From an uncultured archaeon (GTDB taxonomy: Archaea; Nanobdellota; Nanobdellia; Woesearchaeales; CAIVOO01), in the NCBI GenBank assembly GCA_903907555.1, contig CAIVOO010000035.1, positions 1 through 5,592 of the forward strand: a stretch of 5,592 bases of DNA, read 5' to 3'. The translations under genes and the position numbers were made by a program. The notes under the pieces were generated by a model that was given only the letters and a program-made list of their open reading frames with translations, had not been told where the DNA came from and searched no databases. Below are positions 1-5,218 of the stretch, in pieces; position 1 is the first letter of the stretch; every line of letters begins with the position of its first letter.

Positions 1-24
1 CACCAACCTGGAGACAGGTTGGTG
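1..24 (+). terminator. Perfect GC-rich hairpin followed by a T-rich tract
   Basis: Bases 1-10 (CACCAACCTG) are the exact reverse complement of bases 15-24 (CAGGTTGGTG), leaving a four-base loop GAGA. Read on the plus strand the loop fits the stable GNRA tetraloop pattern, and the stem is followed by the T-rich stretch TTCTTATTT. This is the shape of a hairpin terminator, or of the 3' hairpin of an RNA, for a plus-strand gene left of the window. Archaea usually terminate on poly-T without a hairpin, so the role is uncertain. It lies at the window edge, so anything upstream is unseen. Confidence 0.4.
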
Positions 25-50
25 TTCTTATTTATATTACTTATGTTTTA

Positions 51-148
51 TCAGAAGCCCAATATCCTTCGCTATCTAATCTTGCTGCGATGGTGGGTGG
101 TAGGGCATAGGAAAGACGTTCAGCGCTACTTCAGATTCCCTCCCTGAA
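51..148. other. GC-rich structured intergenic island, no identified gene
   Basis: Bases 1-180 hold no credible protein gene. Inside them, about 55-146 is roughly half G+C by hand count, while the flanks are very AT-rich. It can fold: 57-61 (GCCCA) pairs with 94-98 (TGGGT), and 66-72 (CCTTCGC) pairs with 87-93 (GCGATGG) with one mismatch, enclosing a 14-base loop. A second hairpin pairs 130-134 (TTCAG) with 144-148 (CTGAA). It could be a small RNA on either strand or the remnant of an older gene. It does not fold as a tRNA and I see no clear C/D or H/ACA box set, so no family is assigned. Confidence 0.3.
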
Positions 149-156
149 TTATTGAT

Positions 157-163
157 AAAAAAA
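157..163 (-). terminator. Poly-T transcription terminator
   Basis: A run of seven A on the plus strand gives seven T on the minus strand, 18 to 24 bases past the stop codon of the secreted-protein gene (181-468). Poly-T runs just after a gene are the usual archaeal termination signal. A weak AT-only inverted repeat (147-153 with 162-168) overlaps it. Confidence 0.5.
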
Positions 164-180
164 TAATTAGTTTATTGTGT

Positions 181-468
181 CTAGCTTGAATTCGTTGAGT
201 TGTTTGACGAGTTAGTCGAAGAATTCGTGTTTACAACTGGAGCAGCAACTGGAACTGGCTTCACAACAATTGGAGCTATGTTTACATAATGTATTGTTGC
301 ATTATAATCATCGCCCACAGGCTCTTTATGCAGCAGGGTATGCTCATAGTAATATACAGAATCCCTGTCTCCTCGCAGTTCGCTCAAGTTTGCCTTGACG
401 ACAGAAACACATCCCAATATCAAAACAGCTATAAGAACAGATACTATTGCGTAGCTCACCTTCTCCAC
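181..468 (-). CDS. Small secreted or membrane-anchored Asn/Ser/Thr-rich protein
   Basis: I do not recognise this protein of about 95 residues. The N terminus has a short charged stretch and then one strong hydrophobic segment of about 20 residues (from SYAIVSVLIAV to about VSVV), i.e. a signal peptide or membrane anchor. An LGC tripeptide near its end loosely resembles a lipobox, but the match is weak. The exported part contains many N-glycosylation sequons (N-X-S/T): NLS and NAT in the middle and about five more packed into the last 15 residues (NSS, NST and similar), after a Pro/Val-rich stretch. This suggests a glycosylated cell-surface protein. No internal ATG exists. I prefer the GTG at 468 because GGTGA lies five bases before it; a GTG at 477 would add three residues. 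It follows the zinc-ribbon gene by 16 to 25 bases, probably in the same transcript, and ends before a poly-T run. Confidence 0.7.
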   Translation of the reverse strand: MEKVSYAIVSVLIAVLILGCVSVVKANLSELRGDRDSVYYYEHTLLHKEPVGDDYNATIHYVNIAPIVVKPVPVAAPVVNTNSSTNSSNNSTNSS

Positions 469-473
469 TTTGC

Positions 474-482
474 TCACCCCTC
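474..482 (-). promoter_or_regulatory. Shine-Dalgarno-like site deciding a GTG start
   Basis: The minus strand reads GAGGGGTGA here, five bases before the GTG at 468. GGTGA matches the archaeal anti-SD complement (GGAGGTGAT). The alternative GTG at 477 lies inside this site, which argues for 468 as the true start. Confidence 0.4.
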
Positions 483-493
483 AGCGAAAATTT

Positions 494-766
494 TTACTTT
501 AGCTTGTTGCCGCAGTTCTTGCAGAACTTCACTCCGCTCTCGACTTCGCTTCCGCAGCCATAGCAGACTCTTATCTTGTCGTCGTCATCGACTTCGACAG
601 ATCTTTTCTTCTTAATGTCTGCTCCGCAGTCGTGGCAGAAGTTGTCTTCCCTGCGAACAGTCTCGTCGCATTCAGGGCAGGCAGGCTGGTCAAGCTCTTC
701 CCCGCAGTTCCTGCAGTGCAAATCATCCTCATGCACTGGGCTCTTGCACTTGTCACACTTTGTCAT
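494..766 (-). CDS. Triple zinc-ribbon protein
   Basis: This is a 90-residue, highly charged protein built almost entirely of three CxxC...CxxC zinc-ribbon modules. Module 1 uses C4/C7 and C18/C21, module 2 C30/C33 and C44/C47, and module 3 C68/C71 and C82/C85. Each second pair is followed by Gly (CRNCGEEL, CHDCGADI, CKNCGNKL), as in the zinc_ribbon_2 or double zinc ribbon type common in archaea. An acidic linker with four consecutive Asp (60-63) separates modules 2 and 3. All twelve cysteines are present, so each site should hold one zinc ion. Such modules bind nucleic acid or protein partners; the partner here cannot be told. The ATG at 766 fits a TATA box centred 26.5 bases upstream, implying a leaderless mRNA. 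It is first in a probable two-gene unit with the small secreted protein downstream. Confidence 0.85.
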   Translation of the reverse strand: MTKCDKCKSPVHEDDLHCRNCGEELDQPACPECDETVRREDNFCHDCGADIKKKRSVEVDDDDKIRVCYGCGSEVESGVKFCKNCGNKLK

Positions 767-788
767 GACAGAAACAATATGCTAGAAT

Positions 789-796
789 TATATAAA
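789..796 (-). promoter_or_regulatory. TATA box of the zinc-ribbon gene
   Basis: The minus strand reads TTTATATA, close to the archaeal TATA consensus, centred 26.5 bases before the ATG at 766. Transcription would start at about the A of the ATG, giving a leaderless message. The rest of the gap 767-835 shows no other feature. Confidence 0.6.
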
Positions 797-835
797 TATT
801 GTGTCGTCAACGATTGAGGACTATTGAAATCTGTT

Positions 836-1627
836 TTAAATCCTGTATATTGGCTCGGAGGCTGAAGGCTGTGGTTTAAAAAGTAACGGATGCGGGTGGT
901 ATATTCTCTCAACAAGAAGCTCGCCGTTTTCAAGCCCCCTTGCCAGTATTGCAGCTTTGTCTTTTATTTTTTTCATCTTTCTGTAAACGTTTGGGACATT
1001 GTTTTTATCGGTGAATAAGCACTCCATTGTTTCGCTTCCTCGTTCAAGCACAAATTTGCAGCTTTCAAAATATTCAAAGTTCGGTTGCTCCCCGCCGAAT
1101 TCGTCAGGCTGCATGCCTGTAAATTCCTTGAACTTCTCAAATTTAATCGATTTTACTGTCACGTTGTCTACAAGCTTCAAAAACTTGCTTCTTTCATGAT
1201 TTTTCGGATCGTATTTAAGCTCGTCAAGAGAATTGATGAAATCCACTGGAATCCCGTAATTTCTTTCAACAGGCGTTTCACACCTTGAAATCTTTCCTCC
1301 TATGTAGCTGTATTCAGGGATTTCACAAAACCTTCCTGTCTCTTTTCTGAATTCATCAGATGTTTTGTAAGCTTTTTCAAAAATTTCATGTCCTGCAATT
1401 GCTGCTCCTGCACTAACAACCCCTGCTCCTGTGAGAAGCCAGCTGAATTCCCAGTCAGTTATCATCTTGTAAGCGGATAATGCCAGTGCAGAAATCCCGC
1501 CAACTTCAAGAAGCGCGCCTTGTGCTGCTTTCTTTATCAAAAAATTCCTTCTAAACCTGTCGGTAACATTATCCCTTTCTACGATATAGTCTAAGGTTAA
1601 TATTGATGATTCTGTCATGTTATTCAC
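836..1627 (-). CDS. Unknown two-TM membrane protein
   Basis: I do not recognise this 263-residue protein. A short soluble N terminus (1-35) leads into two adjacent hydrophobic, Ala/Gly-rich segments at about 36-55 and 62-80, separated by a short polar turn (KMITDWEF), i.e. a membrane hairpin. The remaining 180 or so residues are polar and probably form one soluble domain on the same side as the N terminus. Cysteines (C101, C116, C190, C203) are scattered without zinc-binding spacing. The last 20 residues are Pro-rich. The first codon is GTG at 1627, with an in-frame ATG at 1618 (260 residues). A TATA-like element centred 26.5 bases before the GTG would place transcription initiation exactly there, so the start is either a leaderless GTG or an ATG with a nine-base leader. 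It is a single-gene unit between the exporter and the zinc-ribbon gene. Confidence 0.75.
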   Translation of the reverse strand: MNNMTESSILTLDYIVERDNVTDRFRRNFLIKKAAQGALLEVGGISALALSAYKMITDWEFSWLLTGAGVVSAGAAIAGHEIFEKAYKTSDEFRKETGRFCEIPEYSYIGGKISRCETPVERNYGIPVDFINSLDELKYDPKNHERSKFLKLVDNVTVKSIKFEKFKEFTGMQPDEFGGEQPNFEYFESCKFVLERGSETMECLFTDKNNVPNVYRKMKKIKDKAAILARGLENGELLVERIYHPHPLLFKPQPSASEPIYRI

Positions 1628-1649
1628 ATAGTCAGTAATGTTAGAATAA

Positions 1650-1657
1650 TAGATAAA
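1650..1657 (-). promoter_or_regulatory. TATA-like element of the two-TM protein gene
   Basis: The minus strand reads TTTATCTA, one base away from TTTATATA, centred 26.5 bases before the GTG at 1627. The spacing equals that of the other TATA boxes in this window, which supports it despite the weaker sequence. Confidence 0.45.
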
Positions 1658-1679
1658 TTTTAATGTCTGTTTTTTTACG

Positions 1680-1684
1680 AAAAA
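1680..1684 (-). terminator. Possible poly-T terminator after the ABC exporter
   Basis: Five T in a row occur on the minus strand about 60 bases past the exporter's stop codon, in an AT-rich gap (1628-1743) that otherwise holds only the next gene's promoter. The whole gap is T-rich on both strands, so this assignment is weak. Confidence 0.25.
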
Positions 1685-1743
1685 TAGCTTTTTATATTGA
1701 TTTTATGATTTTTAGTAAAAGTTATATGAATTTACAGGGCTTT

Positions 1744-3528
1744 TTATACTTCTATATATCCGCCTTTCTGCAGTTCCCAAAGCTCTCTATAGATTCCTTT
1801 CTTCCTGATGAGGTTGTTGTGCTTGCCCATCTCCACAATCTTTCCTTTATCTAGTACTACTATAATGTCTGAATTCATTATTGTTGATAATCTGTGCGCG
1901 ATTATTATGACAGTCTTGCCTTCCATAAGCTGTTCCAATGATGTCCTTATGTCATTCTCTGTCTTTGAATCCAATGAGGATGTTGCTTCGTCCAGCACCA
2001 GGACTTTCTTGTTCGCAAGTATTGCCCTTGCTATTGAGACTCTCTGTTTCTCCCCGCCTGACAGCTTGACTCCTCTCTCTCCGACTATTGTATTCTCTTT
2101 TTCTGGCATGGCGCTGATTAGCTTGTCAAGATGTGCAAATTTTATTGCCTGAAACACTTCTTCCTTTGTCGCATGCGGGTTTGAGAATGCTATGTTGCTG
2201 TAGATTGTGTCGTCAAAAAGCACGCATTCCTGCGGGACTATGCTCATTTCTTCCCTTAAAAATTCCTGGTTGAAGTCCTTGACATTCCTTCCATCAATGA
2301 TTATCTCGCCGTCATTTACATCATAAAGCCTGTACAATAGCTTAACCAGAGTTGATTTTCCAGAGCCGGAATGCCCGACAAGCGCAACTTTCATCTTTGG
2401 CTCTATTGTAAGATTGAACTTGTCAAATATCTTTCTCTTCTTGTAGCTGAAGCTGATGTTCTTGAATTCTATCCTTCCGTTCCTTATCTTAGTATCAGCA
2501 ACATTAGGCTTGTCTTTTATGTCGTTCTCTATCTTTGAGTACTGGAACAATGATTCGAAATCAGCCATTGTGTTGTAGAACTCCCTGATTCCCCAGACGA
2601 ACCTGTGCAGGTTGGTTGTCAGCGAGCTGAATACAGTGAATATGAAAACTATTGTTCCCAGGCTCATCTGCCCATTAAGGAATTTCAAGAACGGGAAGTA
2701 TATTATGAAGAAAAGACCAAATCCAAGTATTATGGCTTGTCCGCCTTCGAGCCATCTGTAATAGTTCCAGTGCCTGACCATGAAATTCTTTGTTTTTGTG
2801 GATATGCCGTCAAACCTGTGCTTTATGAAAAGCTCTTTTCCAAAATACTTTATTGACTCGATATTTGTGATGAAGTCTCCTATGTTCGCCTTTTCAAAGT
2901 CTTCCTGGTCGTTTGCATCCTTGTTGGCCTTCTTCTTGAGATTGTTTATTATCACGCTGTAAGTAATGAATAATGCAACTGTGATTGCCAGAATTCCTGC
3001 TGAAAGAAGGTCAAAATATATTATTGATGTGGCAGCTATTATGAATTGGAAGATGGTCGGGGCGAAATTCATTATGACAGTGTCATTCATCCTTTCTATA
3101 GCCCTTCCTCCCCTTACCAATCGCGATATTAATGAGCCTGTCCTGTGCGATGTGTGGAAACTGTAAGAAAGCCCGATTATGTGGTTGAAGAATCTTCTCT
3201 TCAAGTCGTAAATCATGTCTGCATCAAGATGATTCAGGAAATTCAGGTAAAGCCAGGACATAATAGACTGGAACAGCACTAACGCAAGGTATACAACCGC
3301 AACCAGCAGTGCTATCTTGGTGAAGCTGTCAAAGACTACTTTCCCGTCGACAAAATCCGTTCCCTTGTCAACTATTATCTTGAAAAGGTACTTGTTCGCG
3401 ATATAGCTTGCTTCAGAGAGCAGCACTACAAGTAGCAAAAGCAGAGCAACCCACTTATACTTCTTCAGGAAGCTCCAGTATATCTTGAAATTATACTTGA
3501 AGTTGATAGTCTCTGGTCTTTCTACCAT
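1744..3528 (-). CDS. Half-size ABC exporter (TM domain fused to ATPase)
   Basis: This complete 594-residue protein has the usual length and order of a type IV (MsbA/multidrug-like) half-exporter, which works as a dimer in the membrane and uses ATP to export a substrate. The N-terminal domain (about 20-310) holds six hydrophobic segments at about 26-41, 72-92, 153-172, 176-195, 264-283 and 288-306. The ATPase domain (about 353-590) has every key motif: A-loop Tyr362, Walker A GHSGSGKST (385-393), Q-loop Gln433, ERG of the X-loop (484-486), signature LSGGEKQ (489-495), Walker B with Asp513 and catalytic Glu514, D-loop SSLD (517-520) and switch His545. The motifs suggest full activity. The substrate is unknown: lipid, drug or peptide are all possible. 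The ATG at 3528 fits a leaderless start from a TATA box 25.5 bases upstream. It is a single-gene unit, divergent from the 97-residue gene. Confidence 0.95.
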   Translation of the reverse strand: MVERPETINFKYNFKIYWSFLKKYKWVALLLLLVVLLSEASYIANKYLFKIIVDKGTDFVDGKVVFDSFTKIALLVAVVYLALVLFQSIMSWLYLNFLNHLDADMIYDLKRRFFNHIIGLSYSFHTSHRTGSLISRLVRGGRAIERMNDTVIMNFAPTIFQFIIAATSIIYFDLLSAGILAITVALFITYSVIINNLKKKANKDANDQEDFEKANIGDFITNIESIKYFGKELFIKHRFDGISTKTKNFMVRHWNYYRWLEGGQAIILGFGLFFIIYFPFLKFLNGQMSLGTIVFIFTVFSSLTTNLHRFVWGIREFYNTMADFESLFQYSKIENDIKDKPNVADTKIRNGRIEFKNISFSYKKRKIFDKFNLTIEPKMKVALVGHSGSGKSTLVKLLYRLYDVNDGEIIIDGRNVKDFNQEFLREEMSIVPQECVLFDDTIYSNIAFSNPHATKEEVFQAIKFAHLDKLISAMPEKENTIVGERGVKLSGGEKQRVSIARAILANKKVLVLDEATSSLDSKTENDIRTSLEQLMEGKTVIIIAHRLSTIMNSDIIVVLDKGKIVEMGKHNNLIRKKGIYRELWELQKGGYIEV

Positions 3529-3549
3529 ATGTTATGATTTTTTTGATTA

Positions 3550-3557
3550 TTTATAAG
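3550..3557 (-). promoter_or_regulatory. TATA box of the ABC exporter
   Basis: The minus strand reads CTTATAAA centred 25.5 bases before the ATG at 3528, implying a leaderless exporter mRNA. The same bases read TTTATAAG on the plus strand, so the site might also fire toward the 97-residue gene, starting near 3580. Confidence 0.55.
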
Positions 3558-3571
3558 TGTTTTCCATAAGA

Positions 3572-3579
3572 TTATTATA
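3572..3579 (+). promoter_or_regulatory. Possible TATA element of the 97/80-residue gene pair
   Basis: The plus strand reads TTATTATA, which would start transcription near 3602, six bases before the ATG at 3608. The match to the consensus is imperfect, and the TTTATAAG at 3550-3557 competes as the promoter with a longer leader of about 28 bases. Confidence 0.3.
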
Positions 3580-3580
3580 G

Positions 3581-3595
3581 CCGGAATTTTTCTGG
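3581..3595 (+). repeat. Small inverted repeat ahead of the 97-residue gene
   Basis: CCGGAA (3581-3586) pairs with TTCTGG (3590-3595) through six pairs including one G-T, with a three-base loop. It lies in the 79-base divergent gap, 13 bases before the ATG at 3608. It could be an operator half-site pair or a leader hairpin, or chance. Confidence 0.25.
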
Positions 3596-3607
3596 ATTCA
3601 CTCTAGG

Positions 3608-3901
3608 ATGGTTATGATTGTTGAGAAGGATGGTACAGTATGGTATGAGAAAGGGCAAGACTTTTATTTAGATGCAAAAAGAATCTGTTGGGATGTAATA
3701 ATATATACCAAGACTAAGATAGTTGCTGTTGAAAAAAATTCTAAGGTAAGCGCAGAATATGCTTCTGAACAAAACAGATGGAGGCTGTCAGGCGATTCCG
3801 GAGTATTCCAGCTGAGGCTTGAAAGGGTGAAATCCCCAGAAGGCAATAAGGATCCTGATTTAATAGATATAATAGACTCTTTAGAACATGGGAGGGATTG
3901 A
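3608..3901 (+). CDS. Unknown 97-residue soluble protein
   Basis: I do not recognise this small protein. It has no signal peptide or membrane segment and alternates short hydrophobic and polar stretches (MIVEKDGTVWYEKG, DVIIYTKTKIVAVEK, VFQLRLERVK), which suggests a mainly beta fold. The C-terminal 20 residues are acidic and likely helical (DPDLIDIIDSLEHGRD). Two single cysteine-free halves and no catalytic motif are visible; the one cysteine is at residue 27. ATG codons at 3608 and 3614 are both possible starts, and I use the first. It is the first gene of a coupled pair: its stop TGA shares a base with the ATG of the next gene. It diverges from the ABC exporter across 79 bases, which may mean shared control but does not prove shared function. 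Confidence 0.7.
   Translation: MVMIVEKDGTVWYEKGQDFYLDAKRICWDVIIYTKTKIVAVEKNSKVSAEYASEQNRWRLSGDSGVFQLRLERVKSPEGNKDPDLIDIIDSLEHGRD
3891..3895 (+). promoter_or_regulatory. Shine-Dalgarno site of the 80-residue gene
   Basis: GGAGG lies five bases before the ATG at 3901, inside the last codons of the upstream gene. It is the best ribosome-binding site in the window. It selects the ATG at 3901 over the in-frame TTG directly before it at 3898. Confidence 0.65.
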
Positions 3902-4143
3902 TGGCAATAAATGAAATAGTCGATTATTTGAAGAATACTAAGTATAAGCACGCTGTTACCTTGGGAATGAATCTGCCCATGGCTGTATTAGCAGCAGGCA
4001 TCGGTATTGAAGCATATGTGTTGGATGATAATATTACTCTGTTGGTAAGCGCTCTTGTCGGCAGTGCAAACCTTACAGGAGCATTGGCTGCTGAAGCAAT
4101 GTTCTACATTAATTATGTTAGGAAAAAGGATTATTGCATTTAA
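3901..4143 (+). CDS. Small two-TM membrane protein
   Basis: This 80-residue protein of unknown function is almost wholly a membrane hairpin. A charged N terminus (MAINEIVDYLKNTKYKH) is followed by hydrophobic segments at about 18-40 and 45-70, joined by a short acidic turn (LDDN), and then a basic tail (YVRKKDYCI). By the positive-inside rule both ends should face the cytoplasm. Its ATG overlaps the stop of the 97-residue gene (TGATG) behind a good GGAGG site, so translation is probably coupled and the two products may act together. Its TAA at 4141-4143 overlaps the stop of the convergent DUF362 gene. The arrangement of its hairpin loosely resembles that in the 263-residue protein on the other side of the exporter. 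Confidence 0.75.
   Translation: MAINEIVDYLKNTKYKHAVTLGMNLPMAVLAAGIGIEAYVLDDNITLLVSALVGSANLTGALAAEAMFYINYVRKKDYCI
4123..4127 (-). terminator. Possible poly-T terminator for the DUF357-DUF362 operon
   Basis: Five T in a row on the minus strand begin 13 bases past the DUF362 stop codon. Because the convergent gene overlaps, this signal would lie inside its coding sequence. Confidence 0.3.
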
Positions 4144-4880
4144 TGCAGCCACTTTCTCAAAATTTTCAGGTATCTCGGCTCTTCCAGCCCGAAATGCAGA
4201 AGCACTGTGTCGTCAAGAGCAGGCGCGTATTTTCCTGCAAAGCGTATCTTTTCATGCAGTGTCTTGTCCTCGATCATGTAAGGGCCTTCAGTAATATTCC
4301 AATTGAATGGGATGTTCTGATGCACAGCCATGTAAACCTCTGCTACGCGCAATTGCAAGTCATCATGAAGCTTTGCTCTAGGAGAATCATGCCCTTCAAT
4401 ACCATAATATCTGCTTGGCGTAGTGCCAAAGTGAAGCTTTACTGCATTTGAAAAGATGGCATCAGGCCTTTGTGATGCGACTGAAAGCCCAATCCTTATT
4501 TCAGAATCATCTAATCCAGTGGGCAAGTAATATTCCCTGCCTTTTACAACAACAGGCTCTGCTTCAGCCTTGTCGAGATCAATATAGCTTATTGTTTCAT
4601 TGTCCAGCGCCTGGCCCAATCCAATCTTCCTGAGATTTTCCTCTAACAGTCCATTTGCAGATTCAATGATTATGCATTTAGTATTATGCGCTTGAAGATA
4701 ATTTGCAACCTGTGTTATCAGCTTTGCAGAAGTCCTGAAAGGCTTGTCAACTCCATGAGGTGTTGGCAGGTTAACCTTGACGTACGCCTTCCTGTTATTT
4801 TTGCAGGCATAACCAAGCCCTGCTGAGTCAAACCACTTTAACAACTCATTCTCATTTTGCAGTTCTGTTACAGTATGCAT
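4140..4880 (-). CDS. DUF362-like protein
   Basis: This 246-residue protein matches the general pattern of DUF362 proteins: an early KVNLP strand (35-39), a Lys-x-His pair after a hydrophobic strand (K148, H150), a conserved stretch leading to an EGPY motif (about 198-201), and a late Asp pair (D223/D224) before LLHFGLEEP. DUF362 has no firmly known activity; some members carry ferredoxin-type Fe-S clusters. This one has only two separated cysteines (C26, C69) and no such cluster, and it is on the short side. The frame stays open 28 codons further upstream, but that part overlaps the DUF357 gene in another frame, so I start at the ATG at 4880, one base past the DUF357 stop. The two are clearly co-transcribed. 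No good Shine-Dalgarno site precedes it, so translation probably depends on coupling. Confidence 0.7.
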   Translation of the reverse strand: MHTVTELQNENELLKWFDSAGLGYACKNNRKAYVKVNLPTPHGVDKPFRTSAKLITQVANYLQAHNTKCIIIESANGLLEENLRKIGLGQALDNETISYIDLDKAEAEPVVVKGREYYLPTGLDDSEIRIGLSVASQRPDAIFSNAVKLHFGTTPSRYYGIEGHDSPRAKLHDDLQLRVAEVYMAVHQNIPFNWNITEGPYMIEDKTLHEKIRFAGKYAPALDDTVLLHFGLEEPRYLKILRKWLH

Positions 4881-4881
4881 T

Positions 4882-5169
4882 TTAATCCACAGTAAATAAT
4901 ACAGAATCATGCCCAACATCAAACAATCCCAGCCTTGCGCCTGCATCCAGCCAGCCATGGGCATAATTCAGGCAGGCGAATGCGTTCACAAAGTCTTTCT
5001 TTGTGTAGAAATGCTTGGCATCATCATAATATCTTTGAGCCATATCTAAGAAGTCTTCTGCTGATTTCTTGAAATTTATCTTTCCTTCTTCAACTATCTT
5101 GACTTTCAACAAAGCCCTGCCTGTCACGTCGAAGTAATGCTGCAGTTTCTCTTCAGTAACCTGTTTCAT
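4882..5169 (-). CDS. DUF357 family protein
   Basis: This 95-residue, mostly helical, cytoplasmic protein fits DUF357, an archaeal family of about 75 to 100 residues with solved helical structures but no known function. The typical core is visible: an amphipathic helix with EDFLDMAQRYYDDAKHFYTKKDFVNA broken at residues 38-63, followed by the conserved CLNYAHGWLDAGARLGLF region (66-83). The pattern resembles a TPR-like helical pair, which suggests protein binding; this is inference. I choose the ATG at 5169 over the TTG at 5178, because a TATA box is centred 26.5 bases before the ATG, giving a leaderless message. It is the first gene of an operon with the DUF362 gene one base downstream. Confidence 0.85.
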   Translation of the reverse strand: MKQVTEEKLQHYFDVTGRALLKVKIVEEGKINFKKSAEDFLDMAQRYYDDAKHFYTKKDFVNAFACLNYAHGWLDAGARLGLFDVGHDSVLFTVD

Positions 5170-5191
5170 GACTGACAATTAAGGTATTTTC

Positions 5192-5199
5192 TTTATATG
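5192..5199 (-). promoter_or_regulatory. TATA box of the DUF357-DUF362 operon
   Basis: The minus strand reads CATATAAA centred 26.5 bases before the ATG at 5169, so the transcript should begin at the start codon. It lies in the 49-base gap behind the kinase-like remnant. Confidence 0.6.
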
Positions 5200-5218
5200 C
5201 TTTTCGCCAAAATCAGTT

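Noticed and set aside
51..148. tRNA or box C/D or H/ACA RNA in the GC-rich island
   Set aside because: There is no cloverleaf or T-loop motif, and no properly spaced C/D or ACA boxes on either strand.
289..615. Plus-strand open frame of 108 codons
   Set aside because: It lies opposite the secreted-protein and zinc-ribbon genes; its Ser/Arg/Leu/Cys-rich composition is that of a shadow frame.
1808..2152. Plus-strand open frame of 114 codons
   Set aside because: It is fully antisense to the ATPase domain of the exporter, whose motifs are intact.
1744..3528. Possible frameshift or lost motif in the exporter
   Set aside because: The frame is continuous, the length is normal, and all ATPase motifs are present.
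3664..3951. Minus-strand open frame of 95 codons opposite the 97-residue gene
   Set aside because: Ser/Leu-rich shadow composition and no promoter, while the plus-strand gene is coupled to its neighbour with a good ribosome-binding site.
4881..4964. Upstream extension of the DUF362 frame (28 extra codons)
   Set aside because: It overlaps the well-supported DUF357 gene in another frame, and an ATG directly past the DUF357 stop gives a better operon structure.
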